NCBI GenBank assembly: GCA_027405735.1
Contig: JAPEHQ010000003.1
Coordinates: 3,286,001 to 3,350,000 of the forward strand
Direction: 5' to 3'
DNA: 64,000 nucleotides
DNA from: Mucor racemosus
Taxonomy: Eukaryota; Mucoromycota; Mucoromycetes; Mucorales; Mucoraceae
The first letter of the stretch is position 1; each line of letters opens with the position of its first letter. Shown here one piece after another: positions 48,671 through 61,203 of the stretch. The translations under genes and the position numbers were made by a program. The notes beneath the pieces are model-generated. The model searched no databases, was not told the origin of the DNA, and was given only the letters and a program-made list of their open reading frames with translations.

Positions 48671-51600
48671 GAGTTCTGCCCATGTTCTTCTTTCGGGGAC
48701 CAAATGGGAACAACGGCAACAACTTGTTTGGCAACACTAAAAGTATTTATGTCTTTGTAAATTTCTGTTTGTAGTATACAAAATTAACTGATTTAGAATT
48801 ACTTTTCTTTCTTCTTCTCCACTCTTTTATTTATGTTTAAAACTACAACTAAAAGACCAATATTTTTTATAAACTGAAATCAAGTAGCAGGTACAAGTAC
48901 ATGTTTTTCCTATTGTTTATTTGGATATGAATTATCAACTGTTAGTGTTATTACGGCGCGTTATAATATTATTTTTCTCAAGCAAAAAAAGCATCCAAGG
49001 CTTAGTCATTTGGTTTCATCATCTACGTTATAATCAATGCTTTTTTGGTCCAAAATTGCTATCTACCTGCAGAAATTAGCGATTATAAAAGCATGTATAG
49101 TATTGACTTGATTTAAATGAATGAATAAGCTCATGTTAGTCTATTTAGTTTCTAAAAAATATTTGTTTCTGTTTAATGACTAACAGCAAGGAAGAGGAAA
49201 CAAAATGTTGTTTTGTATACCACTACCAACTATCAAAGGTACACCATAATCATTACTTGTTAATTGATTTTACTAATAAATCAATTTTTGTAGGATAAAA
49301 GTAAAGGCGTATTCGGTTCAAAACGCTTGAAAAAATTCAATTAGGCCAATTCGCATGGATTATCATCTCTTGTTCATTCAATTGCGATATCTGATTTTAA
49401 TATTTCGTTTATACCGCTAACCAACTCGTTAGTCCTAGTTAGTTAGTCCATTAGAGTTAACTCACCATCCTTGATTAGCGCATTTACTGTATACTAACAG
49501 TTCATTATTAGATAATGGTATGCAAAACTATTGAAAGGGTTGTCTAATCTCAAATTTATCTGATTCAACTGCTGATGCTAAACGAGCATCAAATTAATTG
49601 TGTTGACCCTCAATAAAGTAAGAAGAAGGCGTTGTTTTATTAAGTGCGATGTTGGCGTTCAATGCATTTCAGTTAAATTGAACAGATAGAGATATCGTTC
49701 ATACAGAGATCTATGAATGATGCGTAAGAGAGCTCAGGTCTATGAACACAAAAATGATTCAAATTGTGATGCTTCGTCGACCTATACGAGATTTTCTATG
49801 GCAATAACTGGTGGCTTATGTGTAATTTAGGCATTTAATTGTCAAATGTATCAAATCAAGAAGATGAAGTTGGTTGACTGATATAACGGATAATAAATGC
49901 AATGCCATTTATTGAATGGGTGAATATCAATAAATAAAGCAAAGCCTACTTTTGAATGAAAGTATTGATTATTCGAATTAACATTAATAGGTTCTTCAAA
50001 AAGCTTATTAGTTAAGTGCAATTATTGCTACTAAATGGCATAACGTGATATGCAGAAAACTCTTGAAGCGTTTATTTTTTTTGGCAATGATACAAATCAT
50101 TGTTCAATATGACTGAATATAATAAATGAATCAGAGAAAATAAAATTCGTAACGAATTGATACCCAACAATGTACATCGAGGTCAAGGTTGATAAAAGGC
50201 GATGTATTCATTATGTAATGGGAATCGCAACATTTTGATGGATAGAAATTACAGGACCAAGATGTTGTGTTTGCCTTAGGATTTTTAAAAGGGTTTGAAA
50301 GCATATTTTATCAAACTTAGATATTAAATACTCACCATATGCTATTAGTATCATCTTGTTTTTATTTAATTGCTGAATTATCAAAAATCAAGCTTTTCAT
50401 CGCTTATCACATTGACAGTAATAATAGGATATTTCTGATGTTAGATTGACATTTATCATAAGGCGGGCTGATGATACATTTGATACTACTGTAGATGGAA
50501 CCAGTCAATTTGATTTTTGGAATTTGAATGAAAATACCAAGGAACTATTTATAAGTACTTAAGTTGTTTCTGGTAAAGCATTGAATAAATTAGCTTGGGA
50601 CTTGGGACAAAGAGGGGAAAAAGGCGGCAATGGGTTCCAGCGACGGCCATCTTTATGTTTATGATATTGGCGAGGTAAGACTAAAACTTAATGAAAATCA
50701 CCTCTAACGCAATACTTACAAATTACGCCTATATTATCATCAAATAAACTACCACACAATATTAACATGTATACAGATTTACAGTAATAAGCTTGAATCA
50801 GATGGGTACAGGCATCATAAATTCTTGAAAAAGTTCTCAAGTATTATAAAATCTCTTATTTTTAAGACTTACAGGGCTTATAGGCGGAATATTAATTTCG
50901 AAAATTATTCTTGTCCAGATCATCAATTTTGACATTTTTTGATTTTTTTTTCTGATTTTGCAAATCTAGAGCTAATTATACTACCAATTATAAAAACAAA
51001 AAATATACACATATGCAGAATTCAGCGCTCTATTTGCTCAATAAAAAATAACAAACACTTTTATTTTAAAATATGACATGAAAATCCTTTAATCAAAAAT
51101 CCGTTTTTTGGGCAAAAATACAAAGTTTTATTACTTAACATTTAATATTAAGCTTTTATAAAATTTGTATTAGTTATGGCTACAATTTTCTCTCATATTG
51201 TAGTATATTTAAACGTTGATTTTGGTATCAAAATTTGATTTTTCTGTTTTTTGATAAAAATCATGAGCAATGGTAAGGATAAAATGAGTCACCGAAATTG
51301 TCCGCTAAAAAGTCTGATTTTCCAGATCGTACCTGGTTAAATATAAGAAAAATAAAAAACGCACTTTTATTTAAAACGCTATACCATAGTATAAGAGACT
51401 TAGCAGCCGTTCAATCTTGCTATGCTCAATTACAGCGTCGTTCTACGGGCTCGCTTTTGCAATTTTTAATGAATGTATGATATGACAGATGGTTTTTCTG
51501 GTAGAAAAATATATGTTTCTATAATAATAGATATTGTCCATTTTGTTTAGCTTATGGTTTATGCGCTGTAATGCTGCTTTTACATTGGCTGAAATGTGCA

Positions 51601-52040
51601 ATTTAGCAGGGCTTTAAATGCGCTAAATAATGTAAAACCTTGAAAACCCTTTTCTACGTGTGTTGTTTCTCTCTTTTTTTTTCATACTTCAAGGATATAT
51701 TCACCGTTTGATAAGGCATACAGTATCAGACTATGAAGCTGCTGGTATTCTTTTCTTTTATCTAAATACGCATTCTAACATAAGGGACTAATGTTTGTAA
51801 TATAGGTAGCAGCCTATATTAGTGAGTGATATTTTATTTAACCGCATCATTCTAAACTCAAATATCATTATTTACTACTGTATTGTTGGATGTATTTCTT
51901 AATTATTAGATCAAATCGAAGGCAATGATATTAATATCTAATCAATGAAAAAGTAGAACTAGTTACAAACCCACGAAATGTTCCAGAAAAGAGATGAAAT
52001 TTTAAATAATATAGAAACAAAAAAAAAAAGAATAATCTAA
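48671..52040 (+). repeat. Family A repeat, plus-oriented copy 4
   Basis: Contiguous match to the reverse complement of 1-3060 (48671-51230), then to 5839-6495 and inverted 9760-10625 (51230-52040). This is the longest uninterrupted example of the unit and includes the dynein fragment at 50445. It has no solo-LTR-like insertion at the position where copy 2 has one. It starts next to family B copy 2. Confidence 0.72.
50445..50674 (+). pseudogene. Dynein intermediate chain WD40 exon fragment (copy 4)
   Basis: Follows a GTTAG acceptor-like end at 50444. Frame pieces read RRADDTFDTTVDGTSQFD, FWNLNENTKE, SGKALNKLAWD and, after frameshifts, YDIGE followed by the donor GTAAGA. It is the copy that preserves the canonical YDIGE end of the family. 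It contains a premature TAA and frameshifts. Confidence 0.72.
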
Positions 52041-52540
52041 TGTCTTGCTTAATAACAACCATAGTTATGATTGCAGCTATACTTGAAAGCAAACCTTTTT
52101 ACAGCTGATAATCGTAAACTAAAATAGTAAGTTTAAAGAAGGTTAATTTATTTAAAACTTTATGTGTGATAAAGCAACATCTATAATCTTAGATTTGGAT
52201 TGCACATAAATTTAAGCAGTAAGTTTTATTTAAGCTTATTATGCTCGAGCAAAAACTATTGTTGCTGTAAACATTATAGCTATAAACATATTTACAAATG
52301 ATGATAATTGTAAATATATTGGCTGTTGCATGCATTGCTCTACATCAACAATAATGTATTGAATCGTATTGTCTATAATTTATAATTATGCACATACAAG
52401 CTTAGCATTGTGCTCGTGTGCAGTTTCTTTTGTTGTGCCCATGTGCATCTTGATTGTTATCTTTTTAGCTATATTCAGTGGGCACTGGGCACAACAAAAT
52501 TATCTTGTGAAGTACAGGTCGGCCGTAGTGAATTTAAGTA
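52041..52540 (+). repeat. Dispersed repeat segment shared with 3080-3760
   Basis: Diverged direct match to 3080-3760, including the GC-richer part with GTGGGCACTGGGCACAAC. Short ORFs 52369-52563 and 52410-52640 lie in it without domains. Confidence 0.5.
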
Positions 52541-53669
52541 TTTTTATAAGGAAAAAAGGATGAAGATGTCAAGCTATGAGTATAAAGATCAGGTATTTAT
52601 ATGTTTTAGGAGCGCGGATATAGGGTATAACATTCGATAGTTAAATATTGATTTCATAAGTTGGAAGACCAGTTATAGGAGATTTTTGATGGGAATAGAT
52701 TGTTAACAACCAGAACCAGTTCCGACAAAGAGGAGGCAAAGTTAAGTACTGTAGTAGAGTGTAGATAGAATATTCTTTGGTAATTGGTTAAACGGAAGAA
52801 TATTCTTTATAACAGAAAAAACCAATGTGAATTGCAGGTAAAGATTTACATTGGCTCAGCTTAAATAATATCACATCATCTTAGACTAAATACTGTATAA
52901 TATATAATATAATTACTCCACCTTATTCCATAATTGAAATAAAGTTAGTATGCATCATTCCTTACAGTTCCTAACTCTAATGATCATGTCCAGATAACCT
53001 ATTCAGAACTTACGATGAACCATGCCTTCTGTGCTTATTATTGGTATTACATAATCCAGCTCAATATTTAGTCAGTATCCTAAACAATCCCAGTTGTTAG
53101 TTAATCAAATAGCTATCAACAAATCAACATCCAAGCATATTTAGCGCAACATTAAAACAAGCAACTCATAAGCTCTGCAAGCACGGTTGAATTATGATTG
53201 ATCCATTTCCATCCATAGATTACTATATATCAAACAAATCTAATGATTCAATAGTGCCTTAAATTACATTTTTTTTATCAGGATCTCAATATTAAATCAA
53301 TATACAGTAAAAGGCCATACTTTTGATATCTAAATAAACGATATCTTGTTTTTATTATACAGTTGAAGAAATGATTCATTACTTTTAATTATATTTTTTT
53401 AAGTATTACTTATCAAATATGAAAATATTATACGACACAACAGATGGTTCTATTGGACAGAAATATCATGTTTTGTTAATGGTTTTCTCAATTCACAGTA
53501 ATTTGTAAAAGTAGAAATATAAATTTTTATACAGGATATATTTAAACTTATCATCATGTATAATTGGAGATTAATTGGATCAATATTCACAAGGATGGGG
53601 TTTTCTTTCTTTGTTTTCTGCAGTTGTAAATATTAGTTTATTATTTTGTAAACTTAAAACTCATTATCC
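52541..53669. other. Gene-free interval with family A/B pieces
   Basis: About 1.1 kb. 52950-53420 resembles 46440-46800 and the reverse complement of part of 1900-2340. The rest is AT-rich with no gene. Confidence 0.4.
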
Positions 53670-54930
53670 AGGGCTTAATTTCTATATTCACGAGATAGAT
53701 CTAATTGATTGCTACTCTGCACTTTTTGTTTTAGCGAAAAACATTGATTTTTCATCGAGATAACCAAAATAATAGTTTTTATCACAGCATGAAGCTTATC
53801 ATCACGGGGTTCCAAAATTTATTTTAAAAAATGGACGAAAAATGATTCAAAAAACAAAATTGTTTAAATGTTCAAGAGCTGCAAAGTAAGTCGACTTAGC
53901 ATATTAAATAGTTTTTGTACAGTTTTATATTCTGCATCCACCTAAACAAAAATCGGAAAAACATTTCACATTAAATTTTGCGTAAAATGCAATTGAAATT
54001 TTGAAGGTTTTTTGAAGATACACATCACTTTTTATAAACATATTTAAAATAGAATAAATTGAAATGATGTACAAAAAAATTATCTATCGATCAAACTATT
54101 GTAAAATTGTCTAGCAGCATTTTTCGTAGAGAAAACAAGATTTTTGTCCATATTTTTTTGAAATTCAGAATTTGGGATGAGGGTATATAAGGGAAAAATG
54201 GACGCTAAAGATGAAGGTATCTTTTTGTACACATTTTTAAGAATATCTCCACGGAAAATTAATATTTTTAAAAAAACTAAATTGGGTCTAAGAGAGCTCA
54301 ACGAGCTTGATCACATGAGTAAAAAAAAACTGCTACTCAATTTAACAAATATTTTGAAACCTACTATAGAAATATCAAAAAAAATGAAAAAAAAATAAAA
54401 GTGCTCATAATTTTTTTATATTAAAATATGTTATAGAGCACTTCAAAACAAGTAAGTTTCATTATTAGAAAGTGTTATTATAGCTTAATTTTTTCTAGAG
54501 ATATGAAGCCTCAAAGTTTTCAATTCTTTAGCAGTGAAATACGCGTAAAAATCCGAAACATTAGCATTGAAAAATTAATACCAACTGCAAAAAATAGGAT
54601 ATTTCCGGACACTTGTTTTTGAATTAAAGCTGAACATCTCAGGTACATTGGCATATAATTTTATCTTGATGTTATTTAGTGAAAGCAAAAAGTAGAGCAG
54701 GGATGAAAAATGAGACCCAGTTTTCAAGGAAAAAGTAATGAATTTTACGTGTTTTTGGGTCTTTCGTGAGATATAGAATAAATTGAGGAACAGGTAGAAT
54801 AATGCGACCAATTAATTTGTATTTAGCAGTGTCTAAGTTATATCCTAAAAGGTATTTGGTATAAGATTAATAGTTATAGAAAAGATGCAACACACCGATT
54901 TCAAAGAGTGAAGACTTGGAAAGTTAACTT
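53670..54930 (+). repeat. Family C repeat, copy 3
   Basis: Homologous to 24655-25915 and 43025-44270. Plus frame 54177-54398 reads MRVYKGKMDAKDEG...; minus frame 54080-54301 is also open. Closer to copy 2 than to copy 1. The 3' end is diverged before the PPR gene's promoter. Confidence 0.78.
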
Positions 54931-55238
54931 TTAAAAATCAAATGATGTCAAATTGGTTTTCTGAGAACAACCAGTTTTATCTCATTCGAAAGTTGGGTTG
55001 TCTGAAAGAAAACATTATTGCTGCATATCTTCTTGGTAGTACGATATCTATTGAGTTTTCTGATTGACAGCTCTACTAACCCTGTCACAGACGACCATCT
55101 TTTTTCGTTTTCTTCTTTTGATTTTGAAAGCCCTATCTACTTGCCCCCCCACACCCCTAGACAAAATTCAAGCTTGCCCTAGTTTTTTTTTTTTTTCTCA
55201 ACTTGTTAATCATTTAGAGAACCAAAATTGTTATTATA
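54931..55238 (+). promoter_or_regulatory. Upstream region of the PPR gene
   Basis: About 310 bases between family C copy 3 and the PPR start. It contains a C-rich stretch (CCCCCCCACACCCC) at about 55143-55157 and a T run near 55184. Possible promoter, inferred from position. Confidence 0.4.
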
Positions 55239-56925
55239 ATGAATAGACTTATTCTTTCCAGAATTAGTGCAGCACAACCTTTAAAACAAAAGGGTAAACA
55301 ATGGGCTTCTAGAAATGTAAACTCCAGTAAGTACATGAACAATGAAAATTTGAAGAATATGCCAATCAACCAATACATTTTTTCTGACAGTGCGTTTTCA
55401 AAGTACCGAGGTTAATGGAGAAGCTGTTCTTGAGCAAGCCATGAACAACGGCAATGTCACCAAAAGAAACATTATCAAACAAAGCCATCCTACAGTTCCT
55501 CTTGCTGCTTTCCACCATCGTCTCGATTCTCAAATCCGTCACAAGGGAGCACCAAAGAAATTTTTAGACAATGTTTTGAGCATTGTCAAGGAGATCAAGC
55601 AACAAAACCTCAAATTAGATCAAACAACCTATTACGCAATCTTAACTGCTTATTCTCGCAACAAAGATCAAGATGGTGTTATGCGTACCTTGAAAGAAAT
55701 GAAGGAAAATGGATTGATCCCCTCTGTCGATAATTACAACCTTGTATTAGAAGCTTTAGCTAATTCAGGCAATGTTAAGCAACAGAGTATTTTAAAGGAG
55801 GAAATGAAGGAAAACAACAGACCTTTGACTACATCATCTTATTTCCATTTGTTAAGGGGTATGTGTAAACAGGATGAACTCGAGTTTGCTTTGGATACAT
55901 TAGAGGAGATGAAAAAGACAAATGTACAAGCTAATTTGTCTTGTTATGCTACTATCATCAATGCCTCGCTTCGTCTTTCTGATGCGCCTACTGCTTTCAC
56001 TGTATTAAAGGAAGCAGAAAATGCTGGTTTGCCTATTCAATCTCAACCTCGTCTTTATATGGATGCTATGCGTGTAGGAGCAAACAGTGATAGTGAAGAA
56101 ATTGTCAATTACTGTTGGAATAAGGCTATCGGAACCTATTCCATGCGTCCCGATGAAGGTACCTTACTTAATGTGCTTCGAGTTGCTGCCAAAACAGGAA
56201 ATACTAAATTAGCCACTGACACTATTCGTCAATTGAGTACTAGTGGATACCCCTATAAAGAACATTACTTTACACCATTGATGGAAGCTTTCATTGTCAA
56301 GGGAGATCTTAAGAGTGCTTTCAACGTTTTGGACATTATGAGAGTATCTGGTGTCTCTCCTACATTGCGTGCTACTTTACCTATTCGTAAACAATTAGAC
56401 AAGGATGTTGAAGCAATTGATAAGGCATATTATATTTTAGAAGAACTCAAGAAAGAAAACAAGGCAGTTGATATTTCTGCCTTTAATGTTGTTGTTGCAG
56501 CATGTGCAGATGCAAAGGATTTAGAACGTACAATCGCAACTTATCGTGAAGCATCAGCTTTAGGAGTTCAACCCAATGTCGATACATATAATTTGGTAAT
56601 TGAAGCATGTATCCAAACCCGTATGAAGGGTATGGGTAATGTTGTTATTGAAGAAATGAAAAAGGCAGAAATTACACCTAACCTTGAAACTTATGCCAAA
56701 ATGATGGAACTTTCATGTACACAAAAGAATTATGAAGATGCATTTGTTTACCTCGAAGAAATGAAGAGTTACGATATTGTTCCACCTGAAAATTGTTATG
56801 TTCGTTTAGCACAAAAACTTGCTTTTGAGCAAGACCCACGTTTCCATATGGTTCTTGAAGAAATGGAAACATTTGGATATAAAGTTACACCAAGAATTAG
56901 AGAATTATACGGAAAAAGTAAATAA
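55239..56925 (+). CDS. Mitochondrial pentatricopeptide repeat (PPR) protein
   Basis: Two exons, 55239-55326 and 55391-56925 (1623 nt, 540 aa), with a 64-nt intron. The first exon encodes MNRLILSRISAAQPLKQKGK and continues into MRFQST, a basic, acid-free N-terminus typical of a mitochondrial presequence. The remainder is a tandem array of about ten 35-residue PPR-like helical hairpins. Recurrent signatures are TYYAILTAYSRNKD, GLIPSVDNYNLVLEAL, NVQANLSCYATIIN and GVQPNVDTYNLVIEAC, in the form V.P+..TY..+I. PPR proteins bind organelle RNA and support processing, stability or translation. Fungal relatives are annotated only as PPR proteins; the target RNA is unknown. Complete. Confidence 0.87.
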
Positions 56926-57195
56926 ATAAATAAATCAAAATTAGATCTGAGAATATTGCGTACAAAAGAAAGTGTTTCATTTATGATAATAATAATAATA
57001 ATGATATGTGTTTTTTATTTATGAATAACTGATAGTACTAATAAGAATAAGAATAAGAATAAGGATTGATATGAATGATAATAATATGGAATGAATGCAA
57101 TGCTTTTTTTTTATGGTTTTTTTTTTCTGTTTGATATATCTAAAAAAAATTTACAAAATTTACATTTACATTTACATTTTTTATAAAAGGGTTCA

Positions 57196-57836
57196 CTAAT
57201 ATTGAAGCAAGCAATCTGTTGGAGTCATTGTTGGACTTTCATCAGAATAATAAGGATGATAATACTCTTCATCTATAATTGGGCTATTAGCAACAGTTGT
57301 TGCTGCACTATGCGTGTTGGGTGTCATTAGAAATGTTGGCATAGGTGATGCTAAACAAGAAGAAGAACTAGATTGTGCATATTGATAAGCTGATTGATGA
57401 TTTGTAGGGTGTAAATACATGTCATTATTTGAAACTTGCTCATAAATCAAGTCTTCTGCAGTATAGTTGTATAAAGTAGGTGACGTTGGTAGAGAATATT
57501 GTTGCCAATCTATTCTTTGTTGCCAATCATGAGGATATTGTTCATCTACTACTACCAACTCTTCTTGTTGGTGTTGGTGTTGTTCTTCTGTTATAATAGA
57601 TGGCAAAAACTCTTCTTCAACCAACATCATATTTGTATCATTTTGATGATGATGTTGGTGTGGTCTTTGTTGATAGGATAAATCATAAAATAAATCCACG
57701 TCTTCTAATTTTATAGTAGGTGGATACATGTTGTTTTCAAATACTATTGGTGAAGAATTACAAGAAGAATTGGCTGAAGAAGTTGAGTTAGATAAGGTAG
57801 GTTGCATCACAAGTTGCTGTATTTGTTGTTGTTGTT

Positions 57837-57920
<84 letters not shown>

Positions 57921-59586
57921 GCTGTTGTGTTTGTTGTTGACATAATGTTGGAGACAAAATAGTTTTCACACACTCTACATCTTCAAATTGGTTTGACCAG
58001 TCTTCAGATTCATACATAACTTCAGTTTCTGCTGTTAAATGATGCCTAAAAGGTGCTTGACGACGTGTTGATCTTGTTCTATCACGATTATTATGATTAC
58101 GATTACGAGCTGTTACACGACCCCTGGCTGTTGTTGTTGTTGTTGTTGTTGTTGATATAGATGATTGATTGACAGCAACGGAAAGTGAATAAGGTTTTGT
58201 ATCACTTTTTGCATGATTAATGCGACGTCTTGAAGAACCACTAATTCGACTACCACCGATAATACGGCCACCAGTAACACCAACAGCACCAGTTTTGTTA
58301 TTACCATTACCAAATTCAGATTTAACATTTACTTGCATTTCAATATAATCATCGTCATCATCATCATCTTGCTCATCTTCCATAGCTTCATCATCGTCAT
58401 CTTGTTGTTGTTGTTGTTGATCTTTGAATGATTTATTACGTTTATGAGTTTTTTTATGTTGAGCCAGGTTGTCAGATCGAGAAAAGCGTTTACCACACAA
58501 GTCGCACAAATAAGGGCGTTCCATGGTATGTGTTCTTAAATGACGTTTCATATGTTCCAAACGTTTAAAGATTTTACCACAAGAAGATAAGGGACACTCA
58601 AAGTGACGAGAGTTTGCATTGGTTGCTACCATACCAGCAGTATCATTATTGTTTGCATATTCTTCTTTGACATTAACTTGTTTATTCAAATGTTTTCTTG
58701 TTGTTGCTGTAAAAGATGTAGGTGAAGTAGGTGCTGATGAAGATGATGAAGATGATGCATTAGATCTTCTTCTCAATTTGATGTTATCTTCTAAAGTTGC
58801 TTGTTCATTTTGAGTTACACGACGTCTACGTTGTTTATATGTAGGTGAGCCTTCAAATAAAGAGAACTGACCGAATATAGTAGAAGAAGCTTTTTGGAGA
58901 TCACCTTCACGTGATGATATAACCAAGGAAGGAAGAGCACATTGAGAATCAGTATCAGACGCTACACTACTATCAGTACTTGAAAGTTGTTGTTGTTGTT
59001 GTTGTTGGTTATACATTGCATCTAAATTAAGTTCGCATAATACAGTTTTACGAAATTCATCAAACATAGCTTGAGTAGTGTCCAAATTAATGGAAACAGC
59101 GGGATGTGCCACAGCTTTTGAAGTTGGTTCCACACCCATTTTTTCACGTTTCAGATCTCTTTCTAAAGCATCTAAAAATAACCTATCGTGAGGAACAGAA
59201 TACCAGTAAAATACTTTTTGTTTTTTTTGTGTTCTAATACAATTGTTTTTGAACAATAAATCCAAAAAGGCTGATTTAGGTTCCTCCAAAATGGCATCGG
59301 TTCCTGGTTTTAAATTTCTTAAATCACTGAATACACCTTCCTCAAATTTCTTTTGATTTTCAACAGGTCGTCCAAAGGCTTGAAAACGAAATGTAAGACA
59401 TCTTACAATATCAGTTCCCGAGATGTAAAATTTATCTTGCCATTTAACACAAGATATGTATTCTCCAGATGGTAAATCATGTCTTTTGATAGATTCTGAT
59501 TGTTCATCAGGTGCTGATACGAGAAAGTTTTTGAGTTGATCTATCAAGACCAGTCGATTTTCAACATTTTCACTGTTTGGAGTCAT
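57196..59586 (-). CDS. STE12: STE12-like transcription factor with C2H2 zinc fingers
   Basis: Single exon, 796 aa. Residues ~10-165 form the Ste12 DNA-binding domain, with blocks GEYISCVKW, KFYISGTDIVRCLTFRFQAFGRPV, FEEGVFSDLRNLKPG and YWYSVPHDRLFLDALERDLK. Residues ~326-382 hold two C2H2 zinc fingers (C..C..HMKRHLRTH and C..C..NLAQHKKTH), as in filamentous-fungal SteA/Ste12 and unlike yeast Ste12. The factor acts downstream of MAPK signalling in mating, filamentation and host interaction in fungi (family knowledge). Low-complexity regions include an acidic stretch near 400 and a polyglutamine run of about 45 residues (~547-590), encoded by mostly CAA on the minus strand at 57818-57944. The gene is convergent with the PPR gene and 270 bases away. 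Confidence 0.93.
57818..57944 (-). repeat. CAA/CAG triplet repeat encoding polyglutamine in STE12
   Basis: About 40 near-uninterrupted glutamine triplets, mostly CAA with a few CAG. Expansion-prone region; length may vary between strains and be collapsed in assemblies. Confidence 0.9.
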
Positions 59587-59916
59587 GGTTTAGGTTATAT
59601 TTTAAATGTAGTTTGAAGAAGAAAAAGAGAGAAAAGAAAGAATAATAAATGGCAAATTGATTTTTTTACATGTTATAAGCTTAGTTGATTATTGTTTATT
59701 GTGAATAAAATATGTGTGATAACCCTTTTGAGTCACGGGCTTATTACATTGATGTAGTTTCCGAGTTCCTTTCAAACACTTTAAGGGTGGGTGTTACAGT
59801 ATCAGATTGTTTACCCAATGATATCATAAAGATGAAGAGGATCCGAATCAATTTTTTTTATAAACTAAAGAGAAACTGTATAGAAAGATCTTTTCTTTTT
59901 TTCTAATAAATTTATT
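59587..59916. promoter_or_regulatory. Divergent promoter region, STE12 / fasciclin gene
   Basis: 330 bases between divergent starts. AT-rich with a CT stretch (CTTTTCTTTTTTTCTAATAAAT) just before 59917. No specific site recognised. Confidence 0.45.
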
Positions 59917-60471
59917 ATGCAATTAATATTATTAATATTATTATTAACTATTGGGCTTGTAATGCCTCAACAACAACAACAACAACAACAACAACATCTT
60001 TTATACGAACCAAATGCACCGGATTATAAAACGGCTTGTTCTCAACAGTCTTTATTTGATAAATTAGCGCCGGACCCAGCATTATCTACATTTATGGATG
60101 TCTTGACTAAAGTTGATGATATCTTTCAATTGATAAATAATACAGATAATACAAAGGACAATCAGTTTACTGTATTTTGCCCAGTTAATTCAGCATTCCG
60201 CAGTGAATTAGATGTGTATACTCGAGGACATTTAGATGAATTCCTGCGCAACCATATTATTCCTAATAATAAAATTGATGCTGATACACTTAAAAGATTG
60301 CATTCACCGCTTCAAACAATGCTTAAAGGTGAAACAATTAAAGTAAAATACCATTACTTTTCAAAAAGAATTGTATTGAATGATCATGCTGTAGTAGATA
60401 CAAATGCTATTGAAGCTGTTAATGGTATTGCGTATAAAATAAATCACTTGCTGCGTCCTACGAAACAATGA
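59917..60471 (+). CDS. Small secreted fasciclin (FAS1)-domain protein
   Basis: Single exon, 184 aa. A strongly hydrophobic signal peptide (residues 1-17) is followed directly by a nine-glutamine run (residues 18-26), then a FAS1 domain over ~45-181. FAS1 features visible are SLFDKLAPD, FTVFCPVNSAF (H1-type motif), LRNHIIP and NGIAYKINHLLRP near the end. FAS1 proteins are cell-surface or matrix adhesion proteins; yeasts and filamentous fungi carry them as small secreted or GPI-anchored proteins. No C-terminal GPI signal or second domain is seen. The triplet-coded Q run at the mature N-terminus is unusual. Complete. Confidence 0.87.
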   Translation: MQLILLILLLTIGLVMPQQQQQQQQQHLLYEPNAPDYKTACSQQSLFDKLAPDPALSTFMDVLTKVDDIFQLINNTDNTKDNQFTVFCPVNSAFRSELDVYTRGHLDEFLRNHIIPNNKIDADTLKRLHSPLQTMLKGETIKVKYHYFSKRIVLNDHAVVDTNAIEAVNGIAYKINHLLRPTKQ

Positions 60472-60721
60472 AATTAACTCGAAAAAGCATCAACTTTAAT
60501 GGTTATCCCGATGGTTGCACAAACGCAGACAAACTTTAAAGATTTTTTTCAACCAATTTTTGTGATACAATCAAACTGTTTTTTGTTTTGTTTTTTTTTT
60601 TTTTTTGTTTATATTTTGATAAAGGATATTTTTGTTTATTTTTTTTTCTCTTTTTTTTTTGATAAATTGGTGTATTGTGCGTATGTGTTTGAAAAGTAAG
60701 AGTGAGTGATTTTTTTTTCCT

Positions 60722-60755
<34 letters not shown>

Positions 60756-60974
60756 TGTGATACAAAATTGAAGAAAAAAAAAATTATGATTTTTAATATT
60801 ATACCATGATTTATATGTCATTTGAGAAAAGAAAAAAAGAGAGAGTAAAATGGAATATTTGTATACGTGTATACATTTTCTTTTCTTTTTCTTTCTCAAA
60901 AAGAACAAGGAGTATAATAAGGAGGGGGGGAGAGGAGGCAAACTAGGGGCGTAAAAAAAAGGGGGAAAGGAAAA
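60472..60974. other. Convergent intergenic region, T-rich
   Basis: 503 bases between the fasciclin gene (+) and the SWIB gene (-). It contains several long T runs, the longest 31 T at 60724-60754. Neither gene product extends here. Frames in this region are low-complexity artefacts. Confidence 0.5.
60724..60754. repeat. (T)31 homopolymer
   Basis: Uninterrupted run of 31 T in the convergent intergenic region. Confidence 0.95.
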
Positions 60975-61172
60975 TTATAAATTCAATAAAAAGTCTTCTT
61001 CTTTTGGAGTTACAATGGGTTCTTCAGATGGAGTAGCTTCTTGTTGGAGAAGAAGAGGCGTAGTATCTGTATTGCTCATATTTTCGCTTGAAGCAACCGC
61101 AGTAGTAGCTACATCTTCAGCTGTAGTTGTAGTAGCAGATGTTGCTATATTTAAGTTTTTGGTATCATTTTC

Positions 61173-61203
<31 letters not shown>

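Noticed and set aside
57728..57940. Poly-cysteine and poly-threonine frames opposite or shifted relative to the STE12 glutamine run
   Set aside because: These are other-frame readings of the same CAA repeat; no independent coding support.
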